From contig NZ_RZIJ01000014.1 of the NCBI RefSeq assembly GCF_003989665.1, positions 1 through 64,000 of the forward strand: 64,000 nucleotides of DNA. Reading direction: 5' to 3'. Below the pieces are notes generated by a model. That model ran no database searches. It was given only the letters and a program-made list of their open reading frames with translations, and was not told the origin of the DNA. This DNA is from Azospirillum doebereinerae. GTDB lineage: Bacteria; Pseudomonadota; Alphaproteobacteria; Azospirillales; Azospirillaceae. This document shows, in pieces, positions 7,424-19,825 of the stretch. A program made the translations under genes and the position numbers. Every line of letters begins with the position of its first letter. Position 1 is the stretch's first letter.

Positions 7424-8767
7424 ATGCGGGCCTTAGCGACCTTGTCGGCGGAGATCGAACGGCTGCCGACCCTGACGTGGCGGGGCGAGATCCGCTCGGC
7501 CGCCGGGATGACGCTGGAGGTCGACGGGCTTCAGCGCGTGCTGTCGGTCGGCGACAAATGCCACGCGGAGACGGTGCGCGGCGGGCGCGTGCTGTGCGAG
7601 ACCATCGGCTTCCGCAACGGGCGCTCGCTGCTGATGGCGTTCGACAACCTCGACGGCGTGGCGGAGGGCTGCGCGGCGGTCACCGACGACACCGCCTTCA
7701 CCCTGCGGCCGGGGGCCGGCTGGCTCGGCCGGGTCGTGGACGCGCTGGGCCAGCCCATCGACGGCCAGGGTCCCTTGCGCAACGGCGAGCACGCCCGCCC
7801 GCTGCGCCAGCCGCCCCCGGCGGCCTGCGGGCGACGCCGGGTCGGGGCGAAGCTCGACACCGGCATCCGGGTGATCGACAGCTTCGTGCCGTTGTGCCGG
7901 GGCCAGCGGCTGGGCGTCTTCGCCGGATCGGGCGTCGGCAAGTCGACCCTGCTGTCGATGTTCGCCCGCCACGCCGAGGCCGACGCCATCGTCATCGGTC
8001 TGGTCGGCGAGCGCGGCCGCGAGGTGCGCGAGTTCATCCAGGACGATCTGGGACCTGAGGGGCTGGCCCGCTCCGTCGTGATCGTCGCCACCTCCGACGA
8101 GCCGCCGCTGATGCGCCGTCAGGCCGCCCTCCTCACCCTGACGGTGGCGGAGGAACTGCGCGACCAGGGACTTCATGTCCTGTGCCTGATGGACAGCGTG
8201 ACCCGCTTCGCCATGGCCCAGCGCGAGATCGGGCTGGCCGCGGGGGAGCCGCCGACCTCCAAGAGCTACCCGCCCAGCGTCTTCGCCGAGTTGCCCCGCC
8301 TGCTGGAGCGCGCCGGCCCCGGCCCGGAGGGGAGCGGCGGCGGCGACATCACCGCGATCTTCACCGTTCTGGTCGACGGCGACGACCACGACGAGCCGAT
8401 CGCCGACGCGGTGCGCGGCATCCTCGACGGGCATCTGGTGCTCGACCGCCGCATCGCCGAACAGGGGCGCTATCCGGCGGTCAACCTGCTGCGCAGCGTG
8501 TCGCGCACTCTGCCCGGCTGCCACAGCGCGGCCGAGAACCGCGTGGTCGGCCGCGCCCGCGCGCTGGCCGCGATCCACGACAACATGGCCGAGATGATCC
8601 GGCTCGGCGCCTACAAGCGCGGGACCGATCCCGACACCGACGCCGCCATCGACCTGCACCCCCGGCTGGACGCCTTCCTGCGCCAGGGCAAGGACGACCG
8701 CTCCTCCAGCCCCGCCACCTTCGCGCAGCTCGACGCGCTTCTTGCCAACCTCGGAGACCGGACATGA
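7424..8767 (+). CDS. fliI: Flagellum-specific ATPase FliI
   Basis: FliI is the cytoplasmic ATPase that unfolds and delivers export substrates to the flagellar export gate. The 447-residue length is typical. The Walker A motif GSGVGKST is at residues 168-175, followed by the conserved VIGLVGERGREVREF and the F1-type segment SVTRFAMAQREIGLAAGEPP. The start is the ATG after GGAGACACCGCGC. Its stop overlaps the next gene by four bases (ATGA). No fliJ homologue follows; an unrelated unknown gene occupies that position. Confidence 0.95.
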   Translation: MRALATLSAEIERLPTLTWRGEIRSAAGMTLEVDGLQRVLSVGDKCHAETVRGGRVLCETIGFRNGRSLLMAFDNLDGVAEGCAAVTDDTAFTLRPGAGWLGRVVDALGQPIDGQGPLRNGEHARPLRQPPPAACGRRRVGAKLDTGIRVIDSFVPLCRGQRLGVFAGSGVGKSTLLSMFARHAEADAIVIGLVGERGREVREFIQDDLGPEGLARSVVIVATSDEPPLMRRQAALLTLTVAEELRDQGLHVLCLMDSVTRFAMAQREIGLAAGEPPTSKSYPPSVFAELPRLLERAGPGPEGSGGGDITAIFTVLVDGDDHDEPIADAVRGILDGHLVLDRRIAEQGRYPAVNLLRSVSRTLPGCHSAAENRVVGRARALAAIHDNMAEMIRLGAYKRGTDPDTDAAIDLHPRLDAFLRQGKDDRSSSPATFAQLDALLANLGDRT

Positions 8768-9357
8768 GCGTCAACACCAAGCTGGCCGCCCAGGCCCTGT
8801 CGCCCGTCCAAGCGAAGGTCGCGGCGAAGGCCGAGCCCGCCGAAACGCTGGCCGACAGGATGAGCGTCGGCTTCGAGGATCTGCTCGACGTGGTGAACCC
8901 GCTGCAACAGCTGCCGGTGGTATCGTCGGTCTACCGCGAGGCGACCGGCGACAGCATCTCGATCCCGGCGCGGCTGGCCGGCGGCTTCCTGTTCGGCGGC
9001 CCGGCCGGGCTGATCGGCAGCGCCGCCATGGCGCTGTTCGAGGAGGTCACCGGCGACAGCGTGCTCGGCCACCTGGAATCGCTGGTCGACGAGATCGGCG
9101 GGGAGGAGACGCCGCCCGGCGCCGGCACCGCGACGGCCAACACGGCGCTGCCCTGGATGAAGGAGGACGGAGACGTCAGCCATGCCGCCCTGCCCTCCGC
9201 CGCGTCGATGGCCGAGGCGTTGAAACGGAAGACGGTGGCGGTCCATGAGGCGGAAGTCGCCGCCACTCTCCGTCCGGAGGAGCGGCCGGCCCCGCAACTG
9301 CTGGCGAAGCTCTATTCGCTCCAGGCGACGGAGGCCGACGGCGCCCACCGGCTGTGA
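8764..9357 (+). CDS. Unknown protein coupled to fliI
   Basis: I do not recognise this 197-residue protein. It starts within the fliI stop (ATGA overlap), so it is translated with FliI and is likely flagellar. It has no signal peptide. A central hydrophobic Gly/Ala-rich stretch (residues about 62-90, GGFLFGGPAGLIGSAAMALF) lies between two similar short motifs, REATGDS and EEVTGDS, hinting at an internal duplication. The rest is Ala-, Glu- and Pro-rich with low complexity. It does not look like FliJ, which is mostly coiled coil. It could be an assembly factor or an accessory membrane-associated protein. Confidence 0.7.
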   Translation: MSVNTKLAAQALSPVQAKVAAKAEPAETLADRMSVGFEDLLDVVNPLQQLPVVSSVYREATGDSISIPARLAGGFLFGGPAGLIGSAAMALFEEVTGDSVLGHLESLVDEIGGEETPPGAGTATANTALPWMKEDGDVSHAALPSAASMAEALKRKTVAVHEAEVAATLRPEERPAPQLLAKLYSLQATEADGAHRL

Positions 9358-9361
9358 GGTG

Positions 9362-10903
9362 TCAGCCCGGCGCGGCCCCGATGCCGCGTTGCTGCGCCGC
9401 GTCGAGCAGGCTGACCAACTCGTCCGACACCCACCAGCGGCATTTGCGGCGCTCCTCCGTCGAGACCGCGACCACCCGCTCGATCAGGCGGCTTTCCCCG
9501 GCGTCCAGCTCGCGCCCCTCGCGCAGGGCGGCTTCGACGATGGCCAGCAGCGTCTTGTCGATCACCGTCACCTCGACGGGATGGCCGACCTCCTCCGCCA
9601 GTTCGCACAGACGGGCCAGCGACGGCAAGGCGTCCTCATGTTCGTCGGCCGCGACCTGACGGAACAGCCCGGCGATGTGCTCGCCGACGGCGGCGCTCCA
9701 GGGGCTGGGGGACGTCGCGATGCCCCGGCGCGCCAGACCCTGGTTGAAGCGGTTGATGAAGCGCACCCGCTCCGTCAGCACCACCGGGGAAGCCGACAGG
9801 CTGAGCGTCAGCAGCCGGTGGTTGATCGCCGGGATCACCTCCGCCTCGACCAGCCCGGTCACCCGCCCCACCGCCATCGACACCAGCGCCCAGTTGCGGT
9901 CGCCGCGCCCGATGCCCAGCCCCTGCAAGGCGTCGTACCAGCGGAAGGCGCGCTCCAGCAGGCGTTCCGCCGTCTCGCCGGCGGTCAGTTGCGGCGGCGC
10001 GGAACGGCCGAGATGAATGTCCTCCAGCTTCTGCCGCAGAGCCTGCCACGCGAATTGCAGATGCCCGATCGAGGACTCCAACACGGGAGAGCTGGGGAAG
10101 AGCGTGTGGAAGGCGAGCGCCTGGTCGGCGTCACGCGAGGCGTTGAGCTGCGTCAGCGCGTAGAGCAGCCCGCCGTCCGGCAGACCGCTGCGCTCCACCA
10201 TGCCGGAAACGAGACGGACGGCCGAAGCGTTGTCGCGCGGGCGGGCCGCCGCCTTCCATAGCGGCGCGTGCTCCAGCATCGAATCCAGCGTCGCCAGATC
10301 GCCGAAGGTCAGCGGCAGCGCCCCTCGGATGCCGCGCTTGCGCAGCAGCGCGTCACGCTCGGCGTTGGCGGCGGCCAGCAGCGCGCCCAGCCCGCTGCGT
10401 CGGCGCAGCACGGCCAGCGAACGGACCCGCAGCTCCTCCGCCCAATGGCCGGCGGCCGACGATCCCAGCACGACGTCCAGCGGCCGCTCGCTGGCCCGTT
10501 GCGCGATGTCGGTCTGCACCTGCCCCGGCAGGTCGCCCAGATGCGGCAGCAGGGCGAACCACCATGCCCCGGCGTCGAGGACGTGCAGGCAGGCGGGAAG
10601 CCGCGCTTCGGCCAGGATCAGCGCGTCGGTGCGCAGCAACACGGGATCGAACCAGCCGGTCCAGACGCGGCGCGCGTGCTCCGTGCGCGGTCCGTTCAGC
10701 ATGGCGACGATCAGACGCCCGACCTCGGTCGTCATCTGGGCGTTTTCCAGATGGCCGGCGCGGACCAGTTCGAAGAGTTCGGACTTCTGCGCCCGGTCGA
10801 GCGGAGCCAGAATCGCGCGCACCCTGTCCAGGCTGTCGGCCGGATCGGGGGAAAGGCTGGGCGTGAAGACGGGGCTCGGGGGACCGCCCACCATGGCTTC
10901 CAT
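9362..10903 (-). CDS. Unknown 513-residue protein beside the flagellar cluster
   Basis: This is a long cytoplasmic protein without signal peptide or membrane segments that I cannot assign to a family. It is Leu- and Ala-rich with predicted helices throughout, and has a WFALLPHLGDLPGQVQTDIA stretch near residue 115. It converges with the unknown fliI partner, with only four bases between the stops. The upstream gap (10904-11184) is unusually AT-rich and would carry its promoter. High coding quality over the full length and absence of a competing frame make it a real gene. A flagellar or motility role is possible only by position. Confidence 0.7.
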   Translation of the reverse strand: MEAMVGGPPSPVFTPSLSPDPADSLDRVRAILAPLDRAQKSELFELVRAGHLENAQMTTEVGRLIVAMLNGPRTEHARRVWTGWFDPVLLRTDALILAEARLPACLHVLDAGAWWFALLPHLGDLPGQVQTDIAQRASERPLDVVLGSSAAGHWAEELRVRSLAVLRRRSGLGALLAAANAERDALLRKRGIRGALPLTFGDLATLDSMLEHAPLWKAAARPRDNASAVRLVSGMVERSGLPDGGLLYALTQLNASRDADQALAFHTLFPSSPVLESSIGHLQFAWQALRQKLEDIHLGRSAPPQLTAGETAERLLERAFRWYDALQGLGIGRGDRNWALVSMAVGRVTGLVEAEVIPAINHRLLTLSLSASPVVLTERVRFINRFNQGLARRGIATSPSPWSAAVGEHIAGLFRQVAADEHEDALPSLARLCELAEEVGHPVEVTVIDKTLLAIVEAALREGRELDAGESRLIERVVAVSTEERRKCRWWVSDELVSLLDAAQQRGIGAAPG

Positions 10904-11184
10904 TGGCGCTGGTTTCGTCGCTCATTTTAATTAGAAGTGACCGATATGGCTACCGATATCGTGTGACGCAATCTGTCGCTCCCTCGGTCCTGAACCTGTC
11001 CGGCCACGGGTCCCCAGCAAATTTTGCATCAAATATCGTATAAATTTATTACATTTAAGTGCTAATTTTCATCTTCACAGGGTGAGGCTGCGGCTTCATC
11101 ATCCCCGACGCGACGCACCGCCCGTGCACCCCACGAAGGGCATGTTCCCTCCCTCCAAGCCACAGCCCAGGTTTCCAAACGGCC
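10904..11184. other. AT-rich divergent intergenic region
   Basis: This 281-base gap between the unknown minus-strand gene and the small plus-strand gene is far more AT-rich than its surroundings, especially 11020-11080 (tracts such as ATAAATTTATTACATTTAAG). It contains the direct repeat ACCGATAT twice (near 10940-10965). It probably holds both promoters. I see no coding potential in it. Confidence 0.5.
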
Positions 11185-11388
11185 ATGACCGACACCGTTC
11201 CACGCGAGGCCGAAGACGCGATCGACGCGCTCATCGCCCGACTGTCGTCGGTCGACGCCCTGTCGGACGAGAGCAAATCCGCGGCCCACGAGGCCGCGCT
11301 GAAGCGCCTGATGACGCATCTGATCCAGAAGGAAGGCTGGCTGGCCGAAGAGTTCTGCCGGCTCGCCCGCTCGCTCGGCGCCTACTGA
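11185..11388 (+). CDS. Small acidic unknown protein (67 aa)
   Basis: This short cytoplasmic protein is mostly helical (EDAIDALIARLSSVDALSDE in the first half, HLIQKEGWLAEEFCRLARSL near the end). The ATG has no strong ribosome site, but codon use is typical of the genome and the frame is clean. It stands alone after an AT-rich promoter region and converges with the helicase gene. I do not recognise a family. Confidence 0.55.
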   Translation: MTDTVPREAEDAIDALIARLSSVDALSDESKSAAHEAALKRLMTHLIQKEGWLAEEFCRLARSLGAY

Positions 11389-11408
11389 CCACGGGTCCGG
11401 CGACCGCC

Positions 11409-14400
11409 TCATCCGTCGATGGGGGCCAACAGGAAATCGATGTCGGCGGCGGTGAGCAGATCCGCCTCCGTCGCGGCCTGATCGTAGACCGCCTCGCCCA
11501 GCCGGCGCTTGCGTTCCTGAAGCTCCAGCATGCGCTCCTCCACCGTGCCGGCGGTGACCAGCTTGTAGACGAAGACCGGCTTGTCCTGGCCGATGCGATG
11601 GGCGCGGTCGGTGGCTTGGTCCTCCACCGCCGGGTTCCACCAGGGGTCGTAGTGGATCACGGTGTCCGCCGCCGTCAGGTTCAGCCCGGTGCCGCCCGCC
11701 TTCAGGCTGATGAGGAACAGCGGCACCTCGCGTGCCTGGAAGCGGCGGACCGGGGTTTCGCGGTCCCGCGTCTCACCGGTCAACTCGACAAAGGGGATGC
11801 CGAGCGTCTCCAACTCCGGCTTGATCAGATCCAGCATCGAGGTGAACTGCGAGAACAGCAGGATGCGCCGCCCGTCCGCCAGCAGATCGGGCAGCATCTC
11901 CAGCAGGCGGTCGAGCTTGGCCGAGGCCGCCCCCTTCGCCACCCGCTTGCGAGCGCTCTCCAGCCTCACCAGCCGGGGGTCGCAGCAGGCCTGCCGCAGC
12001 TTCAGCAGCGCGTCGAGGATGGTGATGTGGCTGCGTGCCATGCCCTTGCGGGCGATCTCCTCGCGCACCCGCTGGTCCATCGCCAGACGGATCGTCTCGT
12101 AGAGGTCGCGCTGGGCCGCCTGCGGTTCCACCGATTCCCGGATCTCGGTCTTGGGCGGCAGTTCGCCCGCCACCTCCTCCTTGGTGCGGCGGAGCAGGAA
12201 GGGGCGGACCCGGCGGGCGAGGATCCGCTGGCGCTCGGCGTCGCCATGCTTCTCGATGGGGGTGCGGAACTGCCGGCGGAAGCCGGTGCGGTCGCCGAAC
12301 AGCGAGGGCACCGCGACCGAGAACAGCGACCACAATTCGTCCAGGTTGTTCTCGACCGGCGTGCCGCTCAGGCACAGGCGCTGCCGCGCGTCGAGGCCGT
12401 GGGTCGCCTTCGTCGCCTGAGAGGTCGGGTTCTTCAGGTATTGCGCCTCGTCGAAGATCGCCAGATGCCAGGGCTGGGCGGCCAGGATCGCGCGGTCGCG
12501 CGGCAGCAGCGCGTAGGAGGTCACCACCAGATCGTGGTCGCCCAGCGTGCCCTGCGCCGCCTTGCGCTGCGGGCCGTGCAGCACCAGCGTCCGCAACTCG
12601 GGGGCGAAGCGCTTGGCCTCCATCCGCCAGTTGCCGAGCACGCTGGTCGGGGCCACCAGCAGGCAGGGGCGGTCGAGCCGCCCGGCCTCCTTCTCGGCCA
12701 GCAGATGGGCGAGCGCCTGCACGGTCTTGCCCAGCCCCATGTCGTCGGCCAGGATGCCGCCGAACTCATGCGCGCCCAAAAATTGCAGCCAGTCCAGCCC
12801 GGCCTGCTGGTAGGGGCGCAGGGTCGCCCGCAAGCCGGCCGGCGGCGATACGGCGGGCACGCCGCCGGCCTCGCGCAGGGTCCGCGCCATCCGGCGCACG
12901 GCATCGGCGCCCAGCAGCGGAACCCCGGCGGCCTCGGCCGCCTCCTCCAGCGCCGCGAGGTCGCCCAGATGCGTCCGCCCGATCCGCACCGCGCCGTCGC
13001 CCGTCTGGAGGCCGAACAGTTCCATCAGCACGCCGAGCAGGGGCCGCAGCCGTTCGGCCTCCAGCGGCAGGAAGCGGTTGCCGGCGACCGGAACGAACAG
13101 GATGCCGTCGGGCGCCAGGGCGTCCAGCGCGGCGTCGAGGCCGCGCGGTTCCTCGGAGGCGCCGTTCCCGTCCCGAAAATCGTCATGGATGTCAAAGAAC
13201 GCGTCGTCCGGCGAAACCGCATCCGCATCGATCGCGTCCAGCGCGGCGATCACCGACCGCAGAACCGGCAGCAGATCGACCCGCTCCCTGCCGACGTCGA
13301 CGCCCAGCGACAGGCCGAACCAGTCGATGCCGCTGCCGTCGCCGATCTCGAAGGACCAGTTTCCCGGCGCTTCCGCCAATTGATAGGGGAAATCCGGGTC
13401 GATCTCGACGATCCAGCCCTCCCCCCGCAACGCGGGCAGCACGGAGTGGCAGACGGTCAGCCAGCCGGCCGATTCCTCGAAGGCGTCGCCGGGCACGACG
13501 AACAGCTCCCGTCGGACGGGCGGTCCGCCCGCCACGCTCAGCGGCGTCTCGTTGCGGATCAGGCCGGTTCCGTTCAGACGGGCGGCGGCCTTCGTCTCGT
13601 CCGCCGGGATGCGCTCGGCCGTGACGAGGGTCCCGTCCTCCATCCATTGCAGCGGCGCGGTGGTTTTTCCGGCGAGGCGGGTGCCCGCGTAATCGAACTC
13701 CAGCACGCCGACCGGAATCGGCACCGCCATCATGGACCCGCCATAGCCGAAAGGGCTGTAGGGCGTCCGGCCGCAGCGCAGGCGCAGCACCGGCCGTGGC
13801 CGGACACGGCGGGCCTCGGTCCGGGCCGGCGGTTCGGGCAGCACCGGCAGCCGCGCGCCGAACCGCACGGCGGCGGCGTTGCGGAAGGCGGCGACCTCCG
13901 CCGGCGGCAGCGGCGGCGCGCCCAGCAGGGCGGCGGCGAGATGCGGCGCGACCTCGGTGGTGAGGGATCCGCACTCCCACGACTCCACGTCCACATACAG
14001 CAGCGGCACCGTCGGCAGCACGACCGCCGACGGCGTGTCCAGCCCGACGTCGAAACGCTGGCGCCCCTTGTCGTCGCCGGTCCAGCGGGCGGTTCCCGCG
14101 CGGTCGGGACCGGGTCGCAAGGGCGGGTTGGCGCGGAAATCCTCCCAATACAGCCGTCCGGTGCGCAGCATCCGCTCGACCAGCCCGGCCGCCCACTCCC
14201 CGCGCAGCGCCCGGCCCTTTTCGGGATGCGACGGATGAGACAGTTGCTGCGCCATGAACTGAAGGATCGCCCGATCGGAGGGCGTGACGAACTTCGCCGG
14301 GATCTGTCCCTGGTTCCAACCCGTGGCGTAGGGCTTGTCGTCGGAACCGAAACGGTCGTCCTTTCGCAGCGAGACGGACAGCGGGCACACCGCCGCCTCG

Positions 14401-14873
14401 CGGCCGTTCGGCCCCTCCTCCATCCGCAGCACGTAGAGAAGACGCTTGCGCACGGTGTCCGGATAGGAATCGCCGCCGTCGCGCGCCGCCGCCTCGCCCA
14501 GCCGCTCCAGCAGATCGCTGATCGGTGCCGACAGCGCCGGCGCGGCCGGTGCCGGTTTGGGCGAAGCCGTTCCCGCTTCGGCGGGCCGCGACGCCCAGGC
14601 GATCGCCACCGCCGCGACGTGCTTGCAGTTGATGCCGACCGGGCAATCGCACTCGCCGTCCAGCATCGTCACGGCGTTGGCGTTCACCCGCAGCAGGACG
14701 CTCTGCACGTAGGGGATCCATTGCGAGCCCTGCACCGTCGCGGCAAGGCGCATCGTCCCGTCCGGCAGCCGATCCGCCTGGAGCGCCGAGACGCGGCCTT
14801 GGCGCTGGTAGCGCTCGCCCCGCTCGTAGGAGCCCGCATCGAAGTGGCGCCGCAAGGACGACAGAAGGGTCAT
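11409..14873 (-). CDS. SWIM zinc-finger SNF2-family helicase
   Basis: This 1154-residue DNA translocase belongs to the SNF2/Rad54-like superfamily 2. The N-terminus carries a SWIM zinc finger (C75, C77, C83, H85: CDCPVGINCKH). The ATPase follows, with motif I DDMGLGKTVQ near residue 707, motif II DEAQ near 805, SGTPVENNLDELWS, and motif VI TDRAHRIGQ near 1081. The start at 14873 is preceded by GGAGGAA; an open frame extends to 15113 without a better site. Related bacterial proteins act on DNA or RNA polymerase during repair or stress; the exact role here is unknown. It is monocistronic and divergent from the response regulator. Confidence 0.9.
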   Translation of the reverse strand: MTLLSSLRRHFDAGSYERGERYQRQGRVSALQADRLPDGTMRLAATVQGSQWIPYVQSVLLRVNANAVTMLDGECDCPVGINCKHVAAVAIAWASRPAEAGTASPKPAPAAPALSAPISDLLERLGEAAARDGGDSYPDTVRKRLLYVLRMEEGPNGREAAVCPLSVSLRKDDRFGSDDKPYATGWNQGQIPAKFVTPSDRAILQFMAQQLSHPSHPEKGRALRGEWAAGLVERMLRTGRLYWEDFRANPPLRPGPDRAGTARWTGDDKGRQRFDVGLDTPSAVVLPTVPLLYVDVESWECGSLTTEVAPHLAAALLGAPPLPPAEVAAFRNAAAVRFGARLPVLPEPPARTEARRVRPRPVLRLRCGRTPYSPFGYGGSMMAVPIPVGVLEFDYAGTRLAGKTTAPLQWMEDGTLVTAERIPADETKAAARLNGTGLIRNETPLSVAGGPPVRRELFVVPGDAFEESAGWLTVCHSVLPALRGEGWIVEIDPDFPYQLAEAPGNWSFEIGDGSGIDWFGLSLGVDVGRERVDLLPVLRSVIAALDAIDADAVSPDDAFFDIHDDFRDGNGASEEPRGLDAALDALAPDGILFVPVAGNRFLPLEAERLRPLLGVLMELFGLQTGDGAVRIGRTHLGDLAALEEAAEAAGVPLLGADAVRRMARTLREAGGVPAVSPPAGLRATLRPYQQAGLDWLQFLGAHEFGGILADDMGLGKTVQALAHLLAEKEAGRLDRPCLLVAPTSVLGNWRMEAKRFAPELRTLVLHGPQRKAAQGTLGDHDLVVTSYALLPRDRAILAAQPWHLAIFDEAQYLKNPTSQATKATHGLDARQRLCLSGTPVENNLDELWSLFSVAVPSLFGDRTGFRRQFRTPIEKHGDAERQRILARRVRPFLLRRTKEEVAGELPPKTEIRESVEPQAAQRDLYETIRLAMDQRVREEIARKGMARSHITILDALLKLRQACCDPRLVRLESARKRVAKGAASAKLDRLLEMLPDLLADGRRILLFSQFTSMLDLIKPELETLGIPFVELTGETRDRETPVRRFQAREVPLFLISLKAGGTGLNLTAADTVIHYDPWWNPAVEDQATDRAHRIGQDKPVFVYKLVTAGTVEERMLELQERKRRLGEAVYDQAATEADLLTAADIDFLLAPIDG

Positions 14874-15202
14874 CGAACCGTTTCCTCCGGACAAGCGTCG
14901 CCGCTGGGCCGCAGCGCCTGGGAATGACCGGGCCGTGTCCAGGAGAGGCGGCATGCCCGCGCGCGTTCCCCGCCCTTCTCCCCAATCAACCCGGCCCCTG
15001 TCAAGGCTTGGAGCCCGACACATCCTCTCCAGCCGGAAACGGACAATCCGCCACAGCCTGGGTGCTGGCGCGGACGCGCCGATCCGGGATAGTCTCACCC
15101 TTCGTCCGGACATTCCGGCCCGCGCCGCCCCAAATCACCGCCACCACGACCTTGCGCCCCGAGTCTCTTCCCGACCCCGCATCCGCCGATCCCCTCGATC
15201 CC
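14874..15202. other. Divergent region between helicase and regulator genes
   Basis: A 329-base gap serves the helicase (minus) and the sigma-54 response regulator (plus). It may include extra N-terminal codons of the regulator, since the frame is open back to 14924. I see no strong sigma-70 or sigma-54 promoter. A lone half-site GGACA (near 15116) resembles the formate dehydrogenase palindrome but lacks the second arm. Confidence 0.4.
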
Positions 15203-18699
<3,497 letters not shown>

Positions 18700-18782
18700 A
18701 GGGCGGCGGGCGGTTTGGAACGTTTGAAACACCGTGGAACGTTTTTCCGGCCCGTTCCGTGTTCCGTTCCGGCGGGCGGCGG

Positions 18783-19628
18783 TCATCCGGCGCGCCCGCT
18801 GCCAAGCCACCCGCAGGGCCCCTTGCCACGCCGCTCCTCCGCCGAGCCGAGGCTGGGGTAGGCGTCGTCGGGGTTGAGGGTCCAGGGATAGGCGCCCTTG
18901 GGGCCGTCCGCTTCCGGCTGCGCCAGGATGGCGGCGATGATGGCGGGATCGGGCAGGACCGGTTCGCGGAAGGCGCCGGGAACCGCGTCGTCGTCGAAGG
19001 CGGAGGGCGGGGCGGGCATCGGGGGCGCCGCCCGATCCTGCAAGCCAGTGCGATCACCTGTGGCGCCGAAGCCCTCTCCCGTCCCGGGAGAGGGAGGGGA
19101 CCCACGAAGTGGGGAGGGTGAGGGGCTATCGGGTGTGGTACTGAGTCCATGTTCCGATAGCCCCTCACCCTTCCCACCTCTGCGCGGCAGGCCCCTTCCC
19201 TCTCCCGGGACGGGAGAGGGAGACAAAGGCGCGGCGTCCGGCGCGCCGAACAGGCCGAGGCGGTCGGCCGCCCAGCGCACCGTCGCCGGATCGCCCGCCG
19301 ACACCAGCCGCTCCACCTGCTGCGCCACCAGATCGCGCAGCGACGACAGCCGCAGCTCCGCCTCGCGGTTCAGCGCCTGACGCTCCCACCAGACGCGCAC
19401 GCGCAGGGGTTGCGAGCCGTAATAGGCCCGCCACAGCGTGGTGCGGCTGCACCCCAGGGCGCGCGCGACGTGCAGGAAGGAGGACCCGCGCGCCAGCATC
19501 CCGGCGGCCATCACCCATTGCTCCTCGGCGAAGCGCGAGCCGGGAACCAGGGAGCCGTCCGGCGGGACCGGAGGCTCCTCGGCCCAACGGGGAAGGGGGA
19601 AGTCGGTGGCGGGCGCGTCGAGGGGCAT
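18783..19628 (-). CDS. Putative HTH protein carrying an in-frame palindromic repeat
   Basis: This 281-residue protein has a helix-turn-helix-like segment (residues about 43-70, MLARGSSFLHVARALGCSRT). A helical region follows to residue 130, which resembles the DNA-binding part of small terminases and homeodomain-like proteins. Residues about 137-186 are translated from a 149-base palindromic repeat element and form a Ser/Pro/Gly-rich, surely disordered insert. After it the frame continues with a different conserved-looking tail. I chose ATG 19628; the frame is open much further upstream but only across fdhE sequence. Function is unknown; a transcription factor is possible. Confidence 0.65.
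   Translation of the reverse strand: MPLDAPATDFPLPRWAEEPPVPPDGSLVPGSRFAEEQWVMAAGMLARGSSFLHVARALGCSRTTLWRAYYGSQPLRVRVWWERQALNREAELRLSSLRDLVAQQVERLVSAGDPATVRWAADRLGLFGAPDAAPLSPSPVPGEGRGLPRRGGKGEGLSEHGLSTTPDSPSPSPLRGSPPSPGTGEGFGATGDRTGLQDRAAPPMPAPPSAFDDDAVPGAFREPVLPDPAIIAAILAQPEADGPKGAYPWTLNPDDAYPSLGSAEERRGKGPCGWLGSGRAG
19072..19220. repeat. 149-bp palindromic element (family B), copy inside a gene
   Basis: The ends are 23-base exact inverted repeats (beginning CCCTCTCCCGTCCCGGGAGA and its complement), each itself nearly palindromic. A second inner inverted repeat, AGGGTGAGGGGCTATCGG (19115-19132), pairs with 19154-19171 around a loop. A 150-base copy with the same architecture lies at 35287-35436. 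This copy is inside the coding region of the HTH protein and leaves the frame open. Confidence 0.85.
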
Positions 19629-19825
19629 GGCGGGGCTCCGGGGGGACGGGAACGGGAGCCCCAGCCTATAGGTAAATATTCCTTTCGTGGAGGATTTTGA
19701 GAAAATGCGGTTTTCAGGGGGCCGCCGCATGCCAGAGGCTTCGAAGCATCGGCTGATTGCTGCCAATGCGGGATCCTGCGTGCCGCAGCGCCCGGTGGGG
19801 AAGGCAGGGCGGAGGCAATCGAAGC

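Noticed and set aside
11082..14927. Open frame of about 1280 codons opposite the SNF2 helicase
   Set aside because: Low-complexity antisense translation of a clear helicase gene with intact motifs on the other strand.
18783..19628. Prophage remnant suggested by a terminase-like helix-turn-helix
   Set aside because: No other phage genes, attachment sites or integrase nearby.
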